DNA of 64,000 nucleotides from Peptoniphilaceae bacterium AMB_02. GTDB taxonomy: Bacteria > Bacillota > Clostridia > Tissierellales > Peptoniphilaceae. Both the position numbers and the translations under genes were made by a program. Under the pieces are notes generated by a model. That model was not told the origin of the DNA and searched no databases. It was given only the letters and a program-made list of their open reading frames with translations. This document shows, piece after piece, positions 17,900-27,332 of this stretch. The stretch covers positions 2,220,001-2,284,000 of the forward strand of contig CP143259.1 in NCBI GenBank assembly GCA_036321625.1, given 5' to 3'. How positions within the stretch are numbered: position 1 is the first letter of the stretch; the number at the start of each line of letters is the position of its first letter.

Positions 17900-18745
17900 C
17901 TAAAGTTCTATTTCTTTATGTCTGGTTGCATGACAGTTGATATTGACTGCCACAGGCAATCCCGCTATATGAGTTGGATAGCTCTTTATAAGCACTCTTA
18001 AGCAGGTACTCTTACCACCGTAACCTTGAGGTCCTATACCTGATTTGTTAATCATCTCCAGTAGTTCTTCTTCAAGAGCTTTGTATTCAGGTTTTGGATT
18101 CTCAGAGTCCATATCACGCATCAATGCTTCTTTGGCAAGTATGGTTGCCTTATCCATAGTTCCACCAATTCCAACCCCTACCACTATAGGTGGACATGGG
18201 TTTGGTCCGGCAAGTTCTACGGTTTCCATTACGAAGTCTTTTACTCCTTCAACTCCGTCTGATGGTTTAAGCATTTTTAATCTAGACATATTTTCAGAAC
18301 CGAATCCCTTTGCAGCTATCATTATATTCAGTTTGTCTCCGGGAACTATGTCATAGTGAATTACTGCAGGTGTGTTGTCTTTAGTGTTTATTCTGTCATA
18401 TAGAGGGTCTTCGACTACAGATTTTCTAAGAAGTCCTTCCACATAACCAAGTCTAACACCTTCATTAATAGCATCGGTAATATATCCGTCTACTATTTCA
18501 ACTTCTTGGCCTATTTTAACAAATACTACTGCCATTCCCGTATCTTGACACATTGGAACTCTGTCATTTTCAGCAATATCAGCATTCTTTATTATCTGGT
18601 CAAGTGTTGATTTTGCAAGATCCCAGTCTTCTTCCGCTCTTAACTCTTCAAGTCTTTTTCTAACATCGGCAGGAAGAAAGTGACTCGCATCTATTACAAG
18701 TTTTTTAACCTCTTCAGTTATAAGTTTGGAACTAATCTGTCTCAT
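17900..18745 (-). CDS. Class I fumarase-type hydro-lyase alpha subunit, probable mesaconase
   Basis: 281 residues. Cluster cysteines are expected in VPMCQDTGMAVVF (about 62-74), GPNPCPPIVVGVGIGG (about 186-200) and GGKSTCLRV (about 244-252), the three conserved positions of class I fumarase alpha subunits. The protein holds the [4Fe-4S] cluster that polarises the substrate hydroxyl. In this operon it should hydrate mesaconate to (S)-citramalate, the third step of the methylaspartate pathway. It starts behind AAAGG and is separated from the ammonia-lyase gene by 11 nt. Confidence 0.9.
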   Translation of the reverse strand: MRQISSKLITEEVKKLVIDASHFLPADVRKRLEELRAEEDWDLAKSTLDQIIKNADIAENDRVPMCQDTGMAVVFVKIGQEVEIVDGYITDAINEGVRLGYVEGLLRKSVVEDPLYDRINTKDNTPAVIHYDIVPGDKLNIMIAAKGFGSENMSRLKMLKPSDGVEGVKDFVMETVELAGPNPCPPIVVGVGIGGTMDKATILAKEALMRDMDSENPKPEYKALEEELLEMINKSGIGPQGYGGKSTCLRVLIKSYPTHIAGLPVAVNINCHATRHKEIEL

Positions 18746-18756
18746 TTTCTACCTTT

Positions 18757-19998
18757 CTATTTTCTACTGTTTGCAAGTGCTACAACTCTGTTCATTTCGT
18801 TGTTAACTATCATGTAACCTTCATCAACACCCATTCCAGGTTTTGCAAGCTGTTGGTCAGCTCCTGTTGCTAATGAACAGTTTACTAGAACTTCAGCTGA
18901 TCTTGAAGTTTCGTTACATGTACCGCCACAATAAGAAAGTACGCCCAATTCTTTACATCTTAGAACTGCTTCGATAGTATTGTTGATTCCACCTAAGTCA
19001 GGAGTTTTTATTTGAATCATATGTCCTGCTTTAACTTTTGCAAAGTCAACAACATCTTCTAATGTATTACACCATTCGTCAGCTACCAATTCAACATTAA
19101 TGTTCTCTTTATCAAGGCTTGCTGTTAATTCTGCAAGAACTCTAATTTGATCTTCTTTATTGCCCATGTCCATAGGTCCTTCGATTCTCAAATGGAATGG
19201 TTTAGCAGCTTCTTCTAATGTCTTAAGGTATTTAGTCATCCACTCTACATCATTTCCTGTAAAATCTCCGATAGTTCCATATACGTCTATGTGGAATATA
19301 GGATTATAGTCTTCAGATGGTCTTTTTGAAAGAACTCTGTCTCTTAACCACTCTACATACTCAAGTAGTTTTTCTCCGTTTTTACCTGTTTTTTCTTCAA
19401 CATTGTTGAATAGTCCGTGAGGTAGTACGGGTACTTCTTTAATAATCATCTTGTCTGCATTTAGGTATCTATCGTCACCGGTTTGTGCAAAGATTGGAAT
19501 TCTCTTAATTTCTACACCTGTATTGTATTCTTCAACTATAACTTCAGCCATAGTTTTTTTCTTAGTTTTAGCTACTCCGTCAAGGATCGCTTGAGTTACA
19601 CCATATCTGATTGCAGTATGAAGTCTTGCTCCATCTACTAGGAAATGATCCATCTCTTCAGCTAATTCTTTGAAATTGTTTAATTCTTTTCCAACTAGAT
19701 GTTCTTTAATTGGTCCTTCGATTACAGGAATAAAGTCTGCTGCCAAGAATAGGGGATCTCTTCCACCTGCTCCTGAGTATTGAACAGCTGCACAGTCTCC
19801 ATGCGCTACTTGTCCATCGTCTAAAACAAGCATAACGGAAATGCTCTCTCCGGCTTGTCTTATAGCAGTAAACCCAGGTGTTACAGGCTCTCCAATGTAG
19901 AACATTCCGTCATGTCCTGCTCCCATTTTGATAGCCTTTTGATCGTCAAAATAAAATCCTGTTGTTCCCGGTGCACAAATGATATCTACAATTTTCAT
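18757..19998 (-). CDS. mal: Methylaspartate ammonia-lyase
   Basis: 413 residues, the same length as the characterised clostridial enzyme. It is an enolase-superfamily TIM barrel: N-terminal capping domain, catalytic lysine near residue 330 in MIQIKTPDLGGINN, metal-binding Asp/Glu positions in HIDVYG (about 236-241), LRIEGPMD and VADEWCN, and YCGGTCNETS at the C-terminal lid. It removes ammonia from (2S,3S)-3-methylaspartate to give mesaconate and needs Mg2+. It follows glmE by 1 nt and precedes the mesaconase genes, in pathway order. Confidence 0.95.
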   Translation of the reverse strand: MKIVDIICAPGTTGFYFDDQKAIKMGAGHDGMFYIGEPVTPGFTAIRQAGESISVMLVLDDGQVAHGDCAAVQYSGAGGRDPLFLAADFIPVIEGPIKEHLVGKELNNFKELAEEMDHFLVDGARLHTAIRYGVTQAILDGVAKTKKKTMAEVIVEEYNTGVEIKRIPIFAQTGDDRYLNADKMIIKEVPVLPHGLFNNVEEKTGKNGEKLLEYVEWLRDRVLSKRPSEDYNPIFHIDVYGTIGDFTGNDVEWMTKYLKTLEEAAKPFHLRIEGPMDMGNKEDQIRVLAELTASLDKENINVELVADEWCNTLEDVVDFAKVKAGHMIQIKTPDLGGINNTIEAVLRCKELGVLSYCGGTCNETSRSAEVLVNCSLATGADQQLAKPGMGVDEGYMIVNNEMNRVVALANSRK

Positions 19999-19999
19999 A

Positions 20000-21457
20000 C
20001 TATTTACCCTCCACTCTTCCTATTAGTCTTCCTTTTCCTACTGCAAATACATCATCTACAGTCATTTGGAAATCTACTTTTCTGTTTTCGTATTTTGCTC
20101 TTTCTTCCAGTTTTGCCCTGTTGAAATCCAATAAGTCTTTAGTAAACGGAATATTACCGGTCATAAGATATCTTATAGAACCTTCGTTGTCTCTTGCAGG
20201 CATCATTTTACCGGCATTGTATTTAGAAGGACCGAATGGAATATCTATGATTCCGGCTTCAAATCCTTTAATGGTTCCGGCAATTAAATCGCCATTTCCT
20301 AGTTCAAACATCTTGTCAACCATACATTTTGTTTCCGCTTTGATTATCTCGATCTCGTGAGATAAACTTTGGCTACTTGGCATTCTTTGGCCTTCAAGAA
20401 GGTTTAATACCATCTTAGTTGCCTTGATACCTGAAGCATTTGCTTCTTTTGTCGGAATACCGAATGCTTCGTGAGGTGTTTTAACGATTACTTTTGTTGC
20501 GCCTGCAAGTGCTGCAGCAGTAGATCCAAGTGCAATAACACCGAATGCTCTTGCTTCATCAGCAGGGAAACCACCCATCCATTGGTGGAATACAGTGGTA
20601 ACTACACAATCATTATAGCCATATTTGTGAAGGTATTCTTCAGTTTGCTCTTCCAGTGCTCTGATTGCCGCAACGTCTTGGACTAAGTTTCCACATTGTC
20701 CATATCCAACAGTTATACTCTTAACTCCTTGTTCAGCAGCAAGTAATGCTTCGATTATAGCTACTGCATTTGAAGTTGAAGGCGGTACCAATGTTCCTGT
20801 TAATGGTCCAAATGGTTCTCTGTTTATACTGATTCCATTGTCCTCATAGAATCCAACCAATCTGTCACAATACTGCCAATATTCAAGTGTTTTTTCGATT
20901 GATACGGCTTTTGCATAAGGGATGTTATAGCTTATTCCGCCACCCTCATTTGAAGTGTATCCACCTGCATGGATTATCTCAGCAAGAAGTCTTGCATCAG
21001 GTGTACCATGTCTTGCTTGAAGTGGAAGTTTAACTGATTCAACAACATGTCTTACATTATGAACCCCATGGTTAACAGCCGGGAATCCGTTCATTAAGGA
21101 TCTGCCTGCTTTTTGAGATTCAATTATTCCTTGCTCTCCTTCTTCGTATCTGTTTTGTCTAGTGTAAGCATCTATCGTACTTGGAAGTAAGTCACATCCA
21201 CCTTCATCTTGTAAGTACTGAAGTAATTCGATATGTTCGTCTAATAGTGGAACTCCGGCTCTTGGCTGCGCCAATGTTCTACCTTCTTTTTTAGCTACTT
21301 CAAGTTTTTTAGCGAAGTTTCTCTCATCGGGAATCTTCTTCAAATAATCTATTGCATCTTGTAGATCAACATCTTTACCTGTTGGCCATGTTGCAAGAAC
21401 TTCTTTTCTTACATCCATAAATTCGCCTTCAGGAATCTTTTTATTCTTCCATCTCAC
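20000..21457 (-). CDS. glmE: Glutamate mutase epsilon (catalytic) subunit
   Basis: 485 residues, collinear with clostridial GlmE (about 483). Landmarks are [67 protein letters not shown] and [12 protein letters not shown]. Together with GlmS and coenzyme B12 it interconverts L-glutamate and threo-3-methyl-L-aspartate by a radical carbon-skeleton rearrangement; the TIM barrel here binds glutamate through arginines. The start [13 protein letters not shown] matches the family N-terminus. It overlaps glmL by 17 nt. Confidence 0.97.
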   Translation of the reverse strand: MRWKNKKIPEGEFMDVRKEVLATWPTGKDVDLQDAIDYLKKIPDERNFAKKLEVAKKEGRTLAQPRAGVPLLDEHIELLQYLQDEGGCDLLPSTIDAYTRQNRYEEGEQGIIESQKAGRSLMNGFPAVNHGVHNVRHVVESVKLPLQARHGTPDARLLAEIIHAGGYTSNEGGGISYNIPYAKAVSIEKTLEYWQYCDRLVGFYEDNGISINREPFGPLTGTLVPPSTSNAVAIIEALLAAEQGVKSITVGYGQCGNLVQDVAAIRALEEQTEEYLHKYGYNDCVVTTVFHQWMGGFPADEARAFGVIALGSTAAALAGATKVIVKTPHEAFGIPTKEANASGIKATKMVLNLLEGQRMPSSQSLSHEIEIIKAETKCMVDKMFELGNGDLIAGTIKGFEAGIIDIPFGPSKYNAGKMMPARDNEGSIRYLMTGNIPFTKDLLDFNRAKLEERAKYENRKVDFQMTVDDVFAVGKGRLIGRVEGK

Positions 21458-22850
21458 TATGATTACCTACCTTCTTTATATATTTTTTCATTACTCTAAC
21501 AGCCATATCTTCATCAATCATTGCAAGAAGTCCCATACTGCTTAAAATATAATCCGCATCCAAATAGAATTGTGGATTCCTTGGTTTAAGTGACTGGGGT
21601 TCTTCCATGGTAAAGGTCGATGCTTTGAGTATCTCTTCAGGATGCTCGGTATATGCAAGAATTCCTCCTGTACCAATTACTGCAGGCAGATCCATAAGAT
21701 CCTTACCGGTTTGTTGATACATTGGTCCGGTTGGAGAGTATACTTGCTCAACTTCTCCTGCATGTCTCAGCATTGAAATTCTACTGCATACTTTTGCTAT
21801 GGCATAATCGAAATTCATATCTCTATCATTAGTAGATATAAATCCAGGGCTATTGTGTCTTTTTTCTACCTCTTCAACAACATCGTATTCATATTCGCTT
21901 CCAAGATAAGATCTAAGCATTCTCTTACCTGCTACTTCGACAACGGAAGGAATCGAATACCTCATACCAAGGTCACCTTCTACAGTTCTCTTTGCATATG
22001 GTTCTTCCAATCCCCTTATAAAAACCGATGGTTTGCTTGGTGCACCTTCAGCTATAGAGTGGACGTCGGTGGTCGCTCCACCAATATCGATTACCACTAA
22101 ATCTCCTAGTCCGTCTTCATCCTCTGTTCCTCTTGAAAGAACTTCGGCAGCTTTTAAAACGGCTGCAGGAGTTGGCATTACGATGTCACTTATGACTTCT
22201 TTTACATGCGTCATACCCTTAGCTTTTGTTATATTTTCCATAAATATAGATCGAATTGTTTCTCTACTGCTTTCGACATTCAATTGATTTAGCTTCGGCA
22301 TTACATTTTCAGCGATGTAGTATTCTACTCTATCTCTAAAAATGTCTTCTATGTCGTCTATGCAGGACTTATTGCCTGCCACTACGACGGGAACTCTAAC
22401 ACCAAAATCCCTAAGCATTCTAGCATTGTGAATTATGCATTCCGAGTTTCCTCCATCGGTACCGCCGGCAAGTAAAATCATATCGGCATTTGACTCTATG
22501 ATTTCTTTGGCTTCAGATTTATTGATATTGTGGCTATAAGTGCCTACTATTTTAGCACCGGCACCCAGTGCAGCTCTCTTTGCAGCTTCACTCGTCAGTT
22601 CCGGGACAAGTCCCAGTGCGACGATCTTAAGTCCCCCCGCTGCAGATGAACATGCTATTTTTTGTACAATATCGTAATCGGTTCCGACTTTGTCTTCGAG
22701 CATCTTCATGGCATTGCGATAGCCATCCATAACATCTGTTTCCACAGTTGTATATGCCCTTGCAGTAGCAACAATTATCTCTTCTTCAATATCAACTAGA
22801 GTTACTTTAGTATTTGTACTACCAAAGTCTACAAACAAATATGCTTTCAT
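21441..22850 (-). CDS. glmL: Glutamate mutase accessory protein GlmL (MutL), ASKHA ATPase
   Basis: 469 residues. The N-terminus has the actin/Hsp70-type phosphate-1 motif [13 protein letters not shown], then LAGGTDGGN and the phosphate-2 loop [14 protein letters not shown] (about 260-273). GlmL proteins lie between or beside the mutase subunit genes in clostridia and are thought to act as reactivating chaperones for the B12 enzyme. The start was set at MKAYLF behind GGGAGAA; a TTG 12 nt upstream is inside that site. It follows glmS by 12 nt and overlaps glmE. Confidence 0.93.
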   Translation of the reverse strand: MKAYLFVDFGSTNTKVTLVDIEEEIIVATARAYTTVETDVMDGYRNAMKMLEDKVGTDYDIVQKIACSSAAGGLKIVALGLVPELTSEAAKRAALGAGAKIVGTYSHNINKSEAKEIIESNADMILLAGGTDGGNSECIIHNARMLRDFGVRVPVVVAGNKSCIDDIEDIFRDRVEYYIAENVMPKLNQLNVESSRETIRSIFMENITKAKGMTHVKEVISDIVMPTPAAVLKAAEVLSRGTEDEDGLGDLVVIDIGGATTDVHSIAEGAPSKPSVFIRGLEEPYAKRTVEGDLGMRYSIPSVVEVAGKRMLRSYLGSEYEYDVVEEVEKRHNSPGFISTNDRDMNFDYAIAKVCSRISMLRHAGEVEQVYSPTGPMYQQTGKDLMDLPAVIGTGGILAYTEHPEEILKASTFTMEEPQSLKPRNPQFYLDADYILSSMGLLAMIDEDMAVRVMKKYIKKVGNHSEMEE

Positions 22851-22862
22851 ACATTCTCCCAA

Positions 22863-23276
22863 TTAATCCGGAAAATCTTCTTTTAAATCCCTCAATGTAG
22901 TATCGATAGATGTTCCAGGTGGATATACCCTATCGAATCCCATTTTTTCGAATCTAACTTTTACCTCATCAAAGTTCTGTTTTCCAACTACGATATTACC
23001 ACCTACATAAAGTTTGATTCCTTTAAGTCCGGCTTCATCGCATTTCTCTCTAAGTCCTCTACAGTCCAATTCTCCCTGGCCATACAGTGAAGATACTAAA
23101 ATTGCATCTGCATTTGTTTCTACAGCAGCATTTATAAAGTCTTCTTGAGGTGATAATACCCCAATATTGATTACCTCATAACCGGCATCGGTTAATGAAT
23201 AATCCAGTATCTTGTTTCCAACTGCATGACAATCAGATCCGATAACTCCCAATACCAACTTAATCTTCCTTGACAT
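22863..23276 (-). CDS. glmS: Glutamate mutase sigma subunit, B12-binding
   Basis: 137 residues, exactly the length of clostridial GlmS. The cobalamin-binding motif DCHAVG gives Asp15-x-His17-x2-Gly20, with His17 as the lower axial ligand of B12. Later motifs SSLYGQGE and [11 protein letters not shown] cradle the nucleotide tail. It assembles with GlmE to form active glutamate mutase. The start at [10 protein letters not shown] follows GGAGGTAG; 11 extra upstream codons are rejected. First gene of the six-gene operon. No B12 riboswitch is visible upstream. Confidence 0.96.
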   Translation of the reverse strand: MSRKIKLVLGVIGSDCHAVGNKILDYSLTDAGYEVINIGVLSPQEDFINAAVETNADAILVSSLYGQGELDCRGLREKCDEAGLKGIKLYVGGNIVVGKQNFDEVKVRFEKMGFDRVYPPGTSIDTTLRDLKEDFPD

Positions 23277-23340
23277 GTCTTTTCTACCTCCATTTATATA
23301 ATTTATCAAACGTTTTCACAATTATCATATCAGTTATACT

Positions 23341-23373
23341 ACATTTACCTACAATTACCTACAATTTGTAGTA
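23341..23373 (-). repeat. Three 10-bp direct repeats upstream of glmS
   Basis: Plus-strand units ACATTTACCT, ACAATTACCT and ACAATTTGTA are in tandem with one-helical-turn spacing. The last also forms the palindrome CTACAA-T-TTGTAG (360-372). They lie 65-97 bp upstream of the glmS start, in or near its promoter, and look like binding sites for a regulator. The adjacent GlnL-like response regulator is the obvious candidate, by inference. Confidence 0.6.
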
Positions 23374-23498
23374 TGCTAATTTGATATATTTTATTCTTTT
23401 TCTTAAGTTTCACATGATATTTTTTAAAATTAGGTAAATAATCACTTAGTATTTTAGAACCATAAGTTTTAAATATTTTTTCTTTTGCTTATTAATAG

Positions 23499-23523
23499 AA
23501 AAGGACGGAAAAATTCTCCGTCC
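23499..23523 (-). terminator. Intrinsic terminator after the GlnL-like regulator
   Basis: Stem GGACGGA/TCCGTCC, loop of 7, then TTTTCT on the minus strand; immediately follows the stop codon at 23526. Confidence 0.85.
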
Positions 23524-23525
23524 AT

Positions 23526-24392
23526 TTACATTCCGTCTTTAGCCAGAGAATTGACACCTTCAATAAATTTTCGAATCTGTATACTACCTCTTTCGGTAGA
23601 TTTCCCCGATAAGTAATTCATCTGTTTTCTGAGTTCATAAAAATCAAAAAGTGCAGCGGCATATCTGTCAAAGACCAAACTATTATAGTCTTCGAGACCG
23701 ATAAGAGCCACATAGTCCATCGCCCTCTGGGCAGATCTTCTAATTTTCTGCTCAATGGTTTTAGGCTTTTCATTTATTCTATAGCTTATTTTATTGTATA
23801 ATTCCGATAATAAATAGTCGTTTTTCCCTAAATTTTCCCTGTCACTTAATAGTAGTATTAGGTCTTTAAGTTCTTCAAAACCGCCCGTTCCTTGTAGCCC
23901 TAAGCTTATCAGTATCCTGTCAACTTCTTTTTCATAAGATGATATGCTCTTAACATCGTCCTCTTTGGCTGTCAAGTCTTCAGTTACTATTAATTCTCTG
24001 ATCTTGGAAGTCATAGCTTCCAAGCGTTTTAGTTTCAATGTCTGCTCTATTATATGGATTGTTTCATTGATATTAATAGGTTTTCTAATAAAATAGCTCA
24101 CGCCGTTTCTATAAGCTTTGGATACGACCTCAGGATCCGTAACTGCGGATATCATTATAAATTTACCTTCATATCCTTTGTTTTTAGACCTCCTGATTAC
24201 CTCATTTCCGTCTATTCCTATAAGCGAATAGTCGGTGATGACTAAATCGGGATTAAGTGTTGAGATTATTTCAATCGCTTTGTCGCCATACTCGACTTCA
24301 TCTATTACTTCACCTAATTGTTTTTGTTCTATTATAAAGCTCAGTATTTTTAGAGTTTCTATATTTTCGTCACATAATAAAATTCTATTCAT
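23526..24392 (-). CDS. Response regulator with YcbB/GlnL-type output domain
   Basis: 288 residues. Receiver domain 1-120: acidic CDEN, phospho-acceptor Asp54 (VITDYSLIG), Ser/Thr in MISAVTD and Lys in IRKPINI. After a coiled linker (about 125-155), residues 155-285 resemble the DNA-binding YcbB domain of Bacillus GlnL, with QKIRRSAQRAMDYVALIGLEDY and YAAALFDFYELRKQMNYLSG. GlnL controls glutamine/glutamate use genes. Placement between the glutamate mutase operon and ftcD fits a regulator of glutamate catabolism. No partner kinase is adjacent. Confidence 0.82.
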   Translation of the reverse strand: MNRILLCDENIETLKILSFIIEQKQLGEVIDEVEYGDKAIEIISTLNPDLVITDYSLIGIDGNEVIRRSKNKGYEGKFIMISAVTDPEVVSKAYRNGVSYFIRKPININETIHIIEQTLKLKRLEAMTSKIRELIVTEDLTAKEDDVKSISSYEKEVDRILISLGLQGTGGFEELKDLILLLSDRENLGKNDYLLSELYNKISYRINEKPKTIEQKIRRSAQRAMDYVALIGLEDYNSLVFDRYAAALFDFYELRKQMNYLSGKSTERGSIQIRKFIEGVNSLAKDGM

Positions 24393-24471
24393 AATCTCAC
24401 CATCGCCTAAGGATTTTTATACTTATATTATATCCTATAAATGCCGGTATCTCAAAGTTTAGCTTTTAGAT

Positions 24472-24500
24472 AAAAAAAGACCACCTCGAGTGAAGTGGTC
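24472..24500 (-). terminator. Intrinsic terminator after ftcD
   Basis: Stem GACCAC/GTGGTC with a 10-nt loop, followed by TTTTTTT on the minus strand, 8 bp after the ftcD stop. Confidence 0.88.
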
Positions 24501-24507
24501 GATAAGA

Positions 24508-25431
24508 TTATCCCATTAAGTGGTATTCTAAGATTTGCTCTACGTCAAATCCTTCTAATCTTAGGTAGTATCTTAAATTGTTTAGTAGGTAGTCAAGTTT
24601 TACAGGTCCAACCAGTTCTGACCCTGTTACTGTTACTCCGTAGCTTTCAGCTTCTCTCTTAACGAATTCGAATGCTCTGTAAATTGGAGTTTCTGCACAG
24701 TTGAATAGGTTCATTGAAACTACAACTCCGTCTCTTTCAGGGAACTTGATTCCAACTGATCTGATTGTTGAGAATCCGCCTGATGGTCCTCTAAGTGCTT
24801 TAGAGATTTTCTTAGCAATTGATACATCTTCTGTATCAAGGAAGATATTGTATGCAGTCAGTCCCTCATAGTCAGCAGAAACGATGGTAGCACCGTACTG
24901 ATCACTTAGTTTTCCGTCAACTGATAAATCAGGTTTTCTAGCTTCATAATCCGGATTTGAAGAGTCTTCCAGAAGTGCTTTAAGACCTTCATATTGTCCT
25001 TTTCTTATATAAGAGATGGACTTCTTGTCTTCAGTTCTTGCATTTTCTCCTGAGAAGAAAATTGGTACTTGATATTTATCAAATAGTTCTTGTCCGATTT
25101 CTTCAGCAAGTGCTTTAACTTCATCAAGTTCAATATTGTGAAGTGGGAATAGAGGAATTGTATCCTGAGAACCGATTCTTGGATGAGTACCTTCCTGCTC
25201 TCTCATGTCGACATTTTCGTAAGTAGTCTTTGCCATCTCAAGTAGTGCTTCTTTTAGTGGCTCAGGCTCACCGATAATGGTTAAAACCGTTCTGTTAAAG
25301 TCGTATTCAGGTTCACAAGTAACTAATTTGACTCCTTCTTTGTTTCTAATCGTATTTGCAACCTTCTCAATAACGTCTTCTCTTCTACCTTCACTAAAAT
25401 TTGGTACCGCTAAAATAAATTTTTTTTTCAT
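24508..25431 (-). CDS. ftcD: Glutamate formiminotransferase
   Basis: 307 residues, the transferase half alone (no cyclodeaminase domain fused). Landmarks are AVPNFSEGRR at the N-terminus, EYDFNRTVLTIIG, REQEGTHPRIGSQDTIPLFP (catalytic His in the THPRIG segment), ALRGPSGGFSTIRSVG, and SELVGPVKLDYLL near the C-terminus. It transfers the formimino group of N-formimino-L-glutamate to tetrahydrofolate, releasing glutamate, which would feed the methylaspartate pathway nearby. No hutHUI or cyclodeaminase gene is in the window. It follows the YjiH-type permease by 29 bp behind GGAGG. Confidence 0.94.
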   Translation of the reverse strand: MKKKFILAVPNFSEGRREDVIEKVANTIRNKEGVKLVTCEPEYDFNRTVLTIIGEPEPLKEALLEMAKTTYENVDMREQEGTHPRIGSQDTIPLFPLHNIELDEVKALAEEIGQELFDKYQVPIFFSGENARTEDKKSISYIRKGQYEGLKALLEDSSNPDYEARKPDLSVDGKLSDQYGATIVSADYEGLTAYNIFLDTEDVSIAKKISKALRGPSGGFSTIRSVGIKFPERDGVVVSMNLFNCAETPIYRAFEFVKREAESYGVTVTGSELVGPVKLDYLLNNLRYYLRLEGFDVEQILEYHLMG

Positions 25432-25460
25432 TTTATACCTCCAAGTATTTTAATCTTTTT

Positions 25461-26935
25461 TTATCTAAAAATGATATGCATAAACAATGCTGCAAGCGGC
25501 ATTGCTATAATAGTTCTCTGTAAGAATACAATCATCAGTTCTCTAAACTTCATAGGGATTCCAGTGTTCATTATTACAACTACAGACTCTGCTAAGAAGA
25601 TAATTTGTAGCATCGAAACTACAGTTACAAAGAATCTGGTCTTAACATGTAAGTTTGCTGCTTGGTCTGCTATTGTCAGAACCGGAATAAACATCTCTGT
25701 AACACCTGTCGGGATAGCTGCTGCAGCTTCCATTGCATCAGGTACACCTAGAACTTTTGTAAGTGGCAGGAATAGATATCCTATCCACTGAAAAATCGGC
25801 GTGTACTTAGCTGCAATCATTCCAAGTATTCCAAATGCACATAAGAGAGTGATAACTTTTGGCAGTACCGGGAAAGCATCTACGATACTTGCAACTATTC
25901 TTCTTGGCATTGATCCTGAAACATAAGCTCTTTTAGCTCCCCTATTTATACCGGTTTTAAACATTGCAGGTCCGTATTTCATGGTTGCTTCTTTTTTCTC
26001 TTCAGCAGTTTGCTCTCTACCATTACTGAAAATGTCCTGTTTTAATGATACGGGCGGTATTCTGGCAATGATTGCCGCTATTACAAAAGCTAAGAAGAAA
26101 GATACGAAATAAGTAATAACAAAGTGTTCAGAAATCTGTGCAGCTTCCATAACTACATATGCATAACCTACGGATACGGCACTGAAGCAAGTTGCTACTA
26201 TACAAGCTTCCTTTGCTGAATAGTTGTTTGATCTGTACATCCTACCTGTTATTATAATTCCCATAGTAGTAGATCCTACAAATGATGCAGTCGCGTCAAC
26301 TGCTGATTTTCCAGGAACCTTGAATACAGGTCTCATAATCGGTTCAAGTATAACTCCTATAAAGTCTATCAGGCCATAATCTGTAAGGAATGGTATAAAG
26401 AATGCACCTACAGGAATTATGGCAGCAACCCCTATTACTACTCCCGGGATTACCATACCTGCAGTTGCCGGTCCTACAATTACTTCACTAGCATGATAAA
26501 CTCCTATTTGATCTAAGAAATACATAAGTATAAAGAAACCGCCAATCATATAAAAGATTGGATGAACTATTGAATCGGCTTCAAAGTACTTGTATACCTT
26601 GCTCTCCTTTTTCGCGAAATACTTACCATATACACTCAAAATTCCAGTCAAACAGAGAATTATTGTACATATGAGGAGAGATCCAACTTTTACTCCATTG
26701 ATAGTTACCAACATATCTACAAGACTGATAAGTTTATTGTAGATAACACCGAACAGTATGCTGCCATCGCTTAAAGGTATGAAGAATACAAAAATTGCTA
26801 TCGCTGAAATAATTGCAACTTTAAGACATTGATTCCCCAGTCGGTTTTATCTAATTCAAAATAATCCAAGCTCTTAGGATCATTTAAGTCGACTCTGGAT
26901 AAGTCGTACTTACTGCTTTTTAAACCATTACTCAT
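25461..26935 (-). CDS. YjiH-family (nucleoside-recognition Gate domain) membrane permease, frameshifted
   Basis: The long reading frame (26714 to 25461) starts without a ribosome site. Upstream, an ATG at 26935 behind AAGGGGTG opens 38 codons (MSNGLKSSKYDLSRVD...) that end out of frame. Adding one base near 26819-26822 joins them through a clear first membrane helix (KVAIISAIAIFVFFIPL) to the main frame. The joined protein is about 490 residues with around 10 membrane segments and Gate-domain-like GSTTMGIIITGRMYR and AIPTGVTEMFIP. Substrate unknown; pairing with ftcD suggests an amino acid or histidine-pathway compound. Expressed from a sigma-54 promoter. Confidence 0.78.
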
Positions 26936-27010
26936 GATACACCCCTTATGATATAATTAAATTAGTATTCATATCTCATCTATTATGAATATAATCCATT
27001 AGTACATACC

Positions 27011-27026
27011 GCAATAAGTATGCCAT
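27011..27026 (-). promoter_or_regulatory. Sigma-54 promoter of the permease-ftcD operon
   Basis: Minus strand ATGGCATACTTATTGC: GG of the -24 element at 27023-27024, GC of the -12 element at 27011-27012, with exactly 10 bp between them. It matches TGGCA-N6-TTGC. Transcription would start near 26999, 64 bp before the permease start. Confidence 0.78.
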
Positions 27027-27233
27027 AACCATAAGTGAATCAGCATTATTTTAGATATTTAAATCTATCAATCGTTTTATTACATCTTTTATAAATATTC
27101 GTTTAATCCTATCAAAGTTTGCTTTTCACAAAACAATGTTTATGTTACAATGTAAACAAATCTTTTAAATCAATTGAACATTTGTTAATATTTATCCATC
27201 TTTTGCTTACTCGAATTTTTTATTAATCAGAAC

Positions 27234-27320
27234 CAGGAAATTTTTTCTTGTGCAATTATTTAATATCCATGTAGCACATTAAATAATCAAACACTTACAA
27301 ATACAAGGAATTATTTTCCT
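27234..27320 (-). promoter_or_regulatory. Candidate enhancer sites for the sigma-54 activator
   Basis: CAGGAAA at 27234-27240 and the palindrome AGGAA-TTATT-TTCCT at 27306-27320 lie about 210 and 290 bp upstream of the -24 element. The same GGAA/TTCC half-sites stand upstream of the second sigma-54 promoter. The rest of 26936-27332 is AT-rich with no gene. Confidence 0.4.
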
Positions 27321-27332
27321 ATTCTTGTTAGT

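Noticed and set aside
23277-23525. B12 riboswitch before glmS
   Set aside because: No GCCACUG-type B12 box or long structured leader; only about 215 bp of AT-rich sequence is present.
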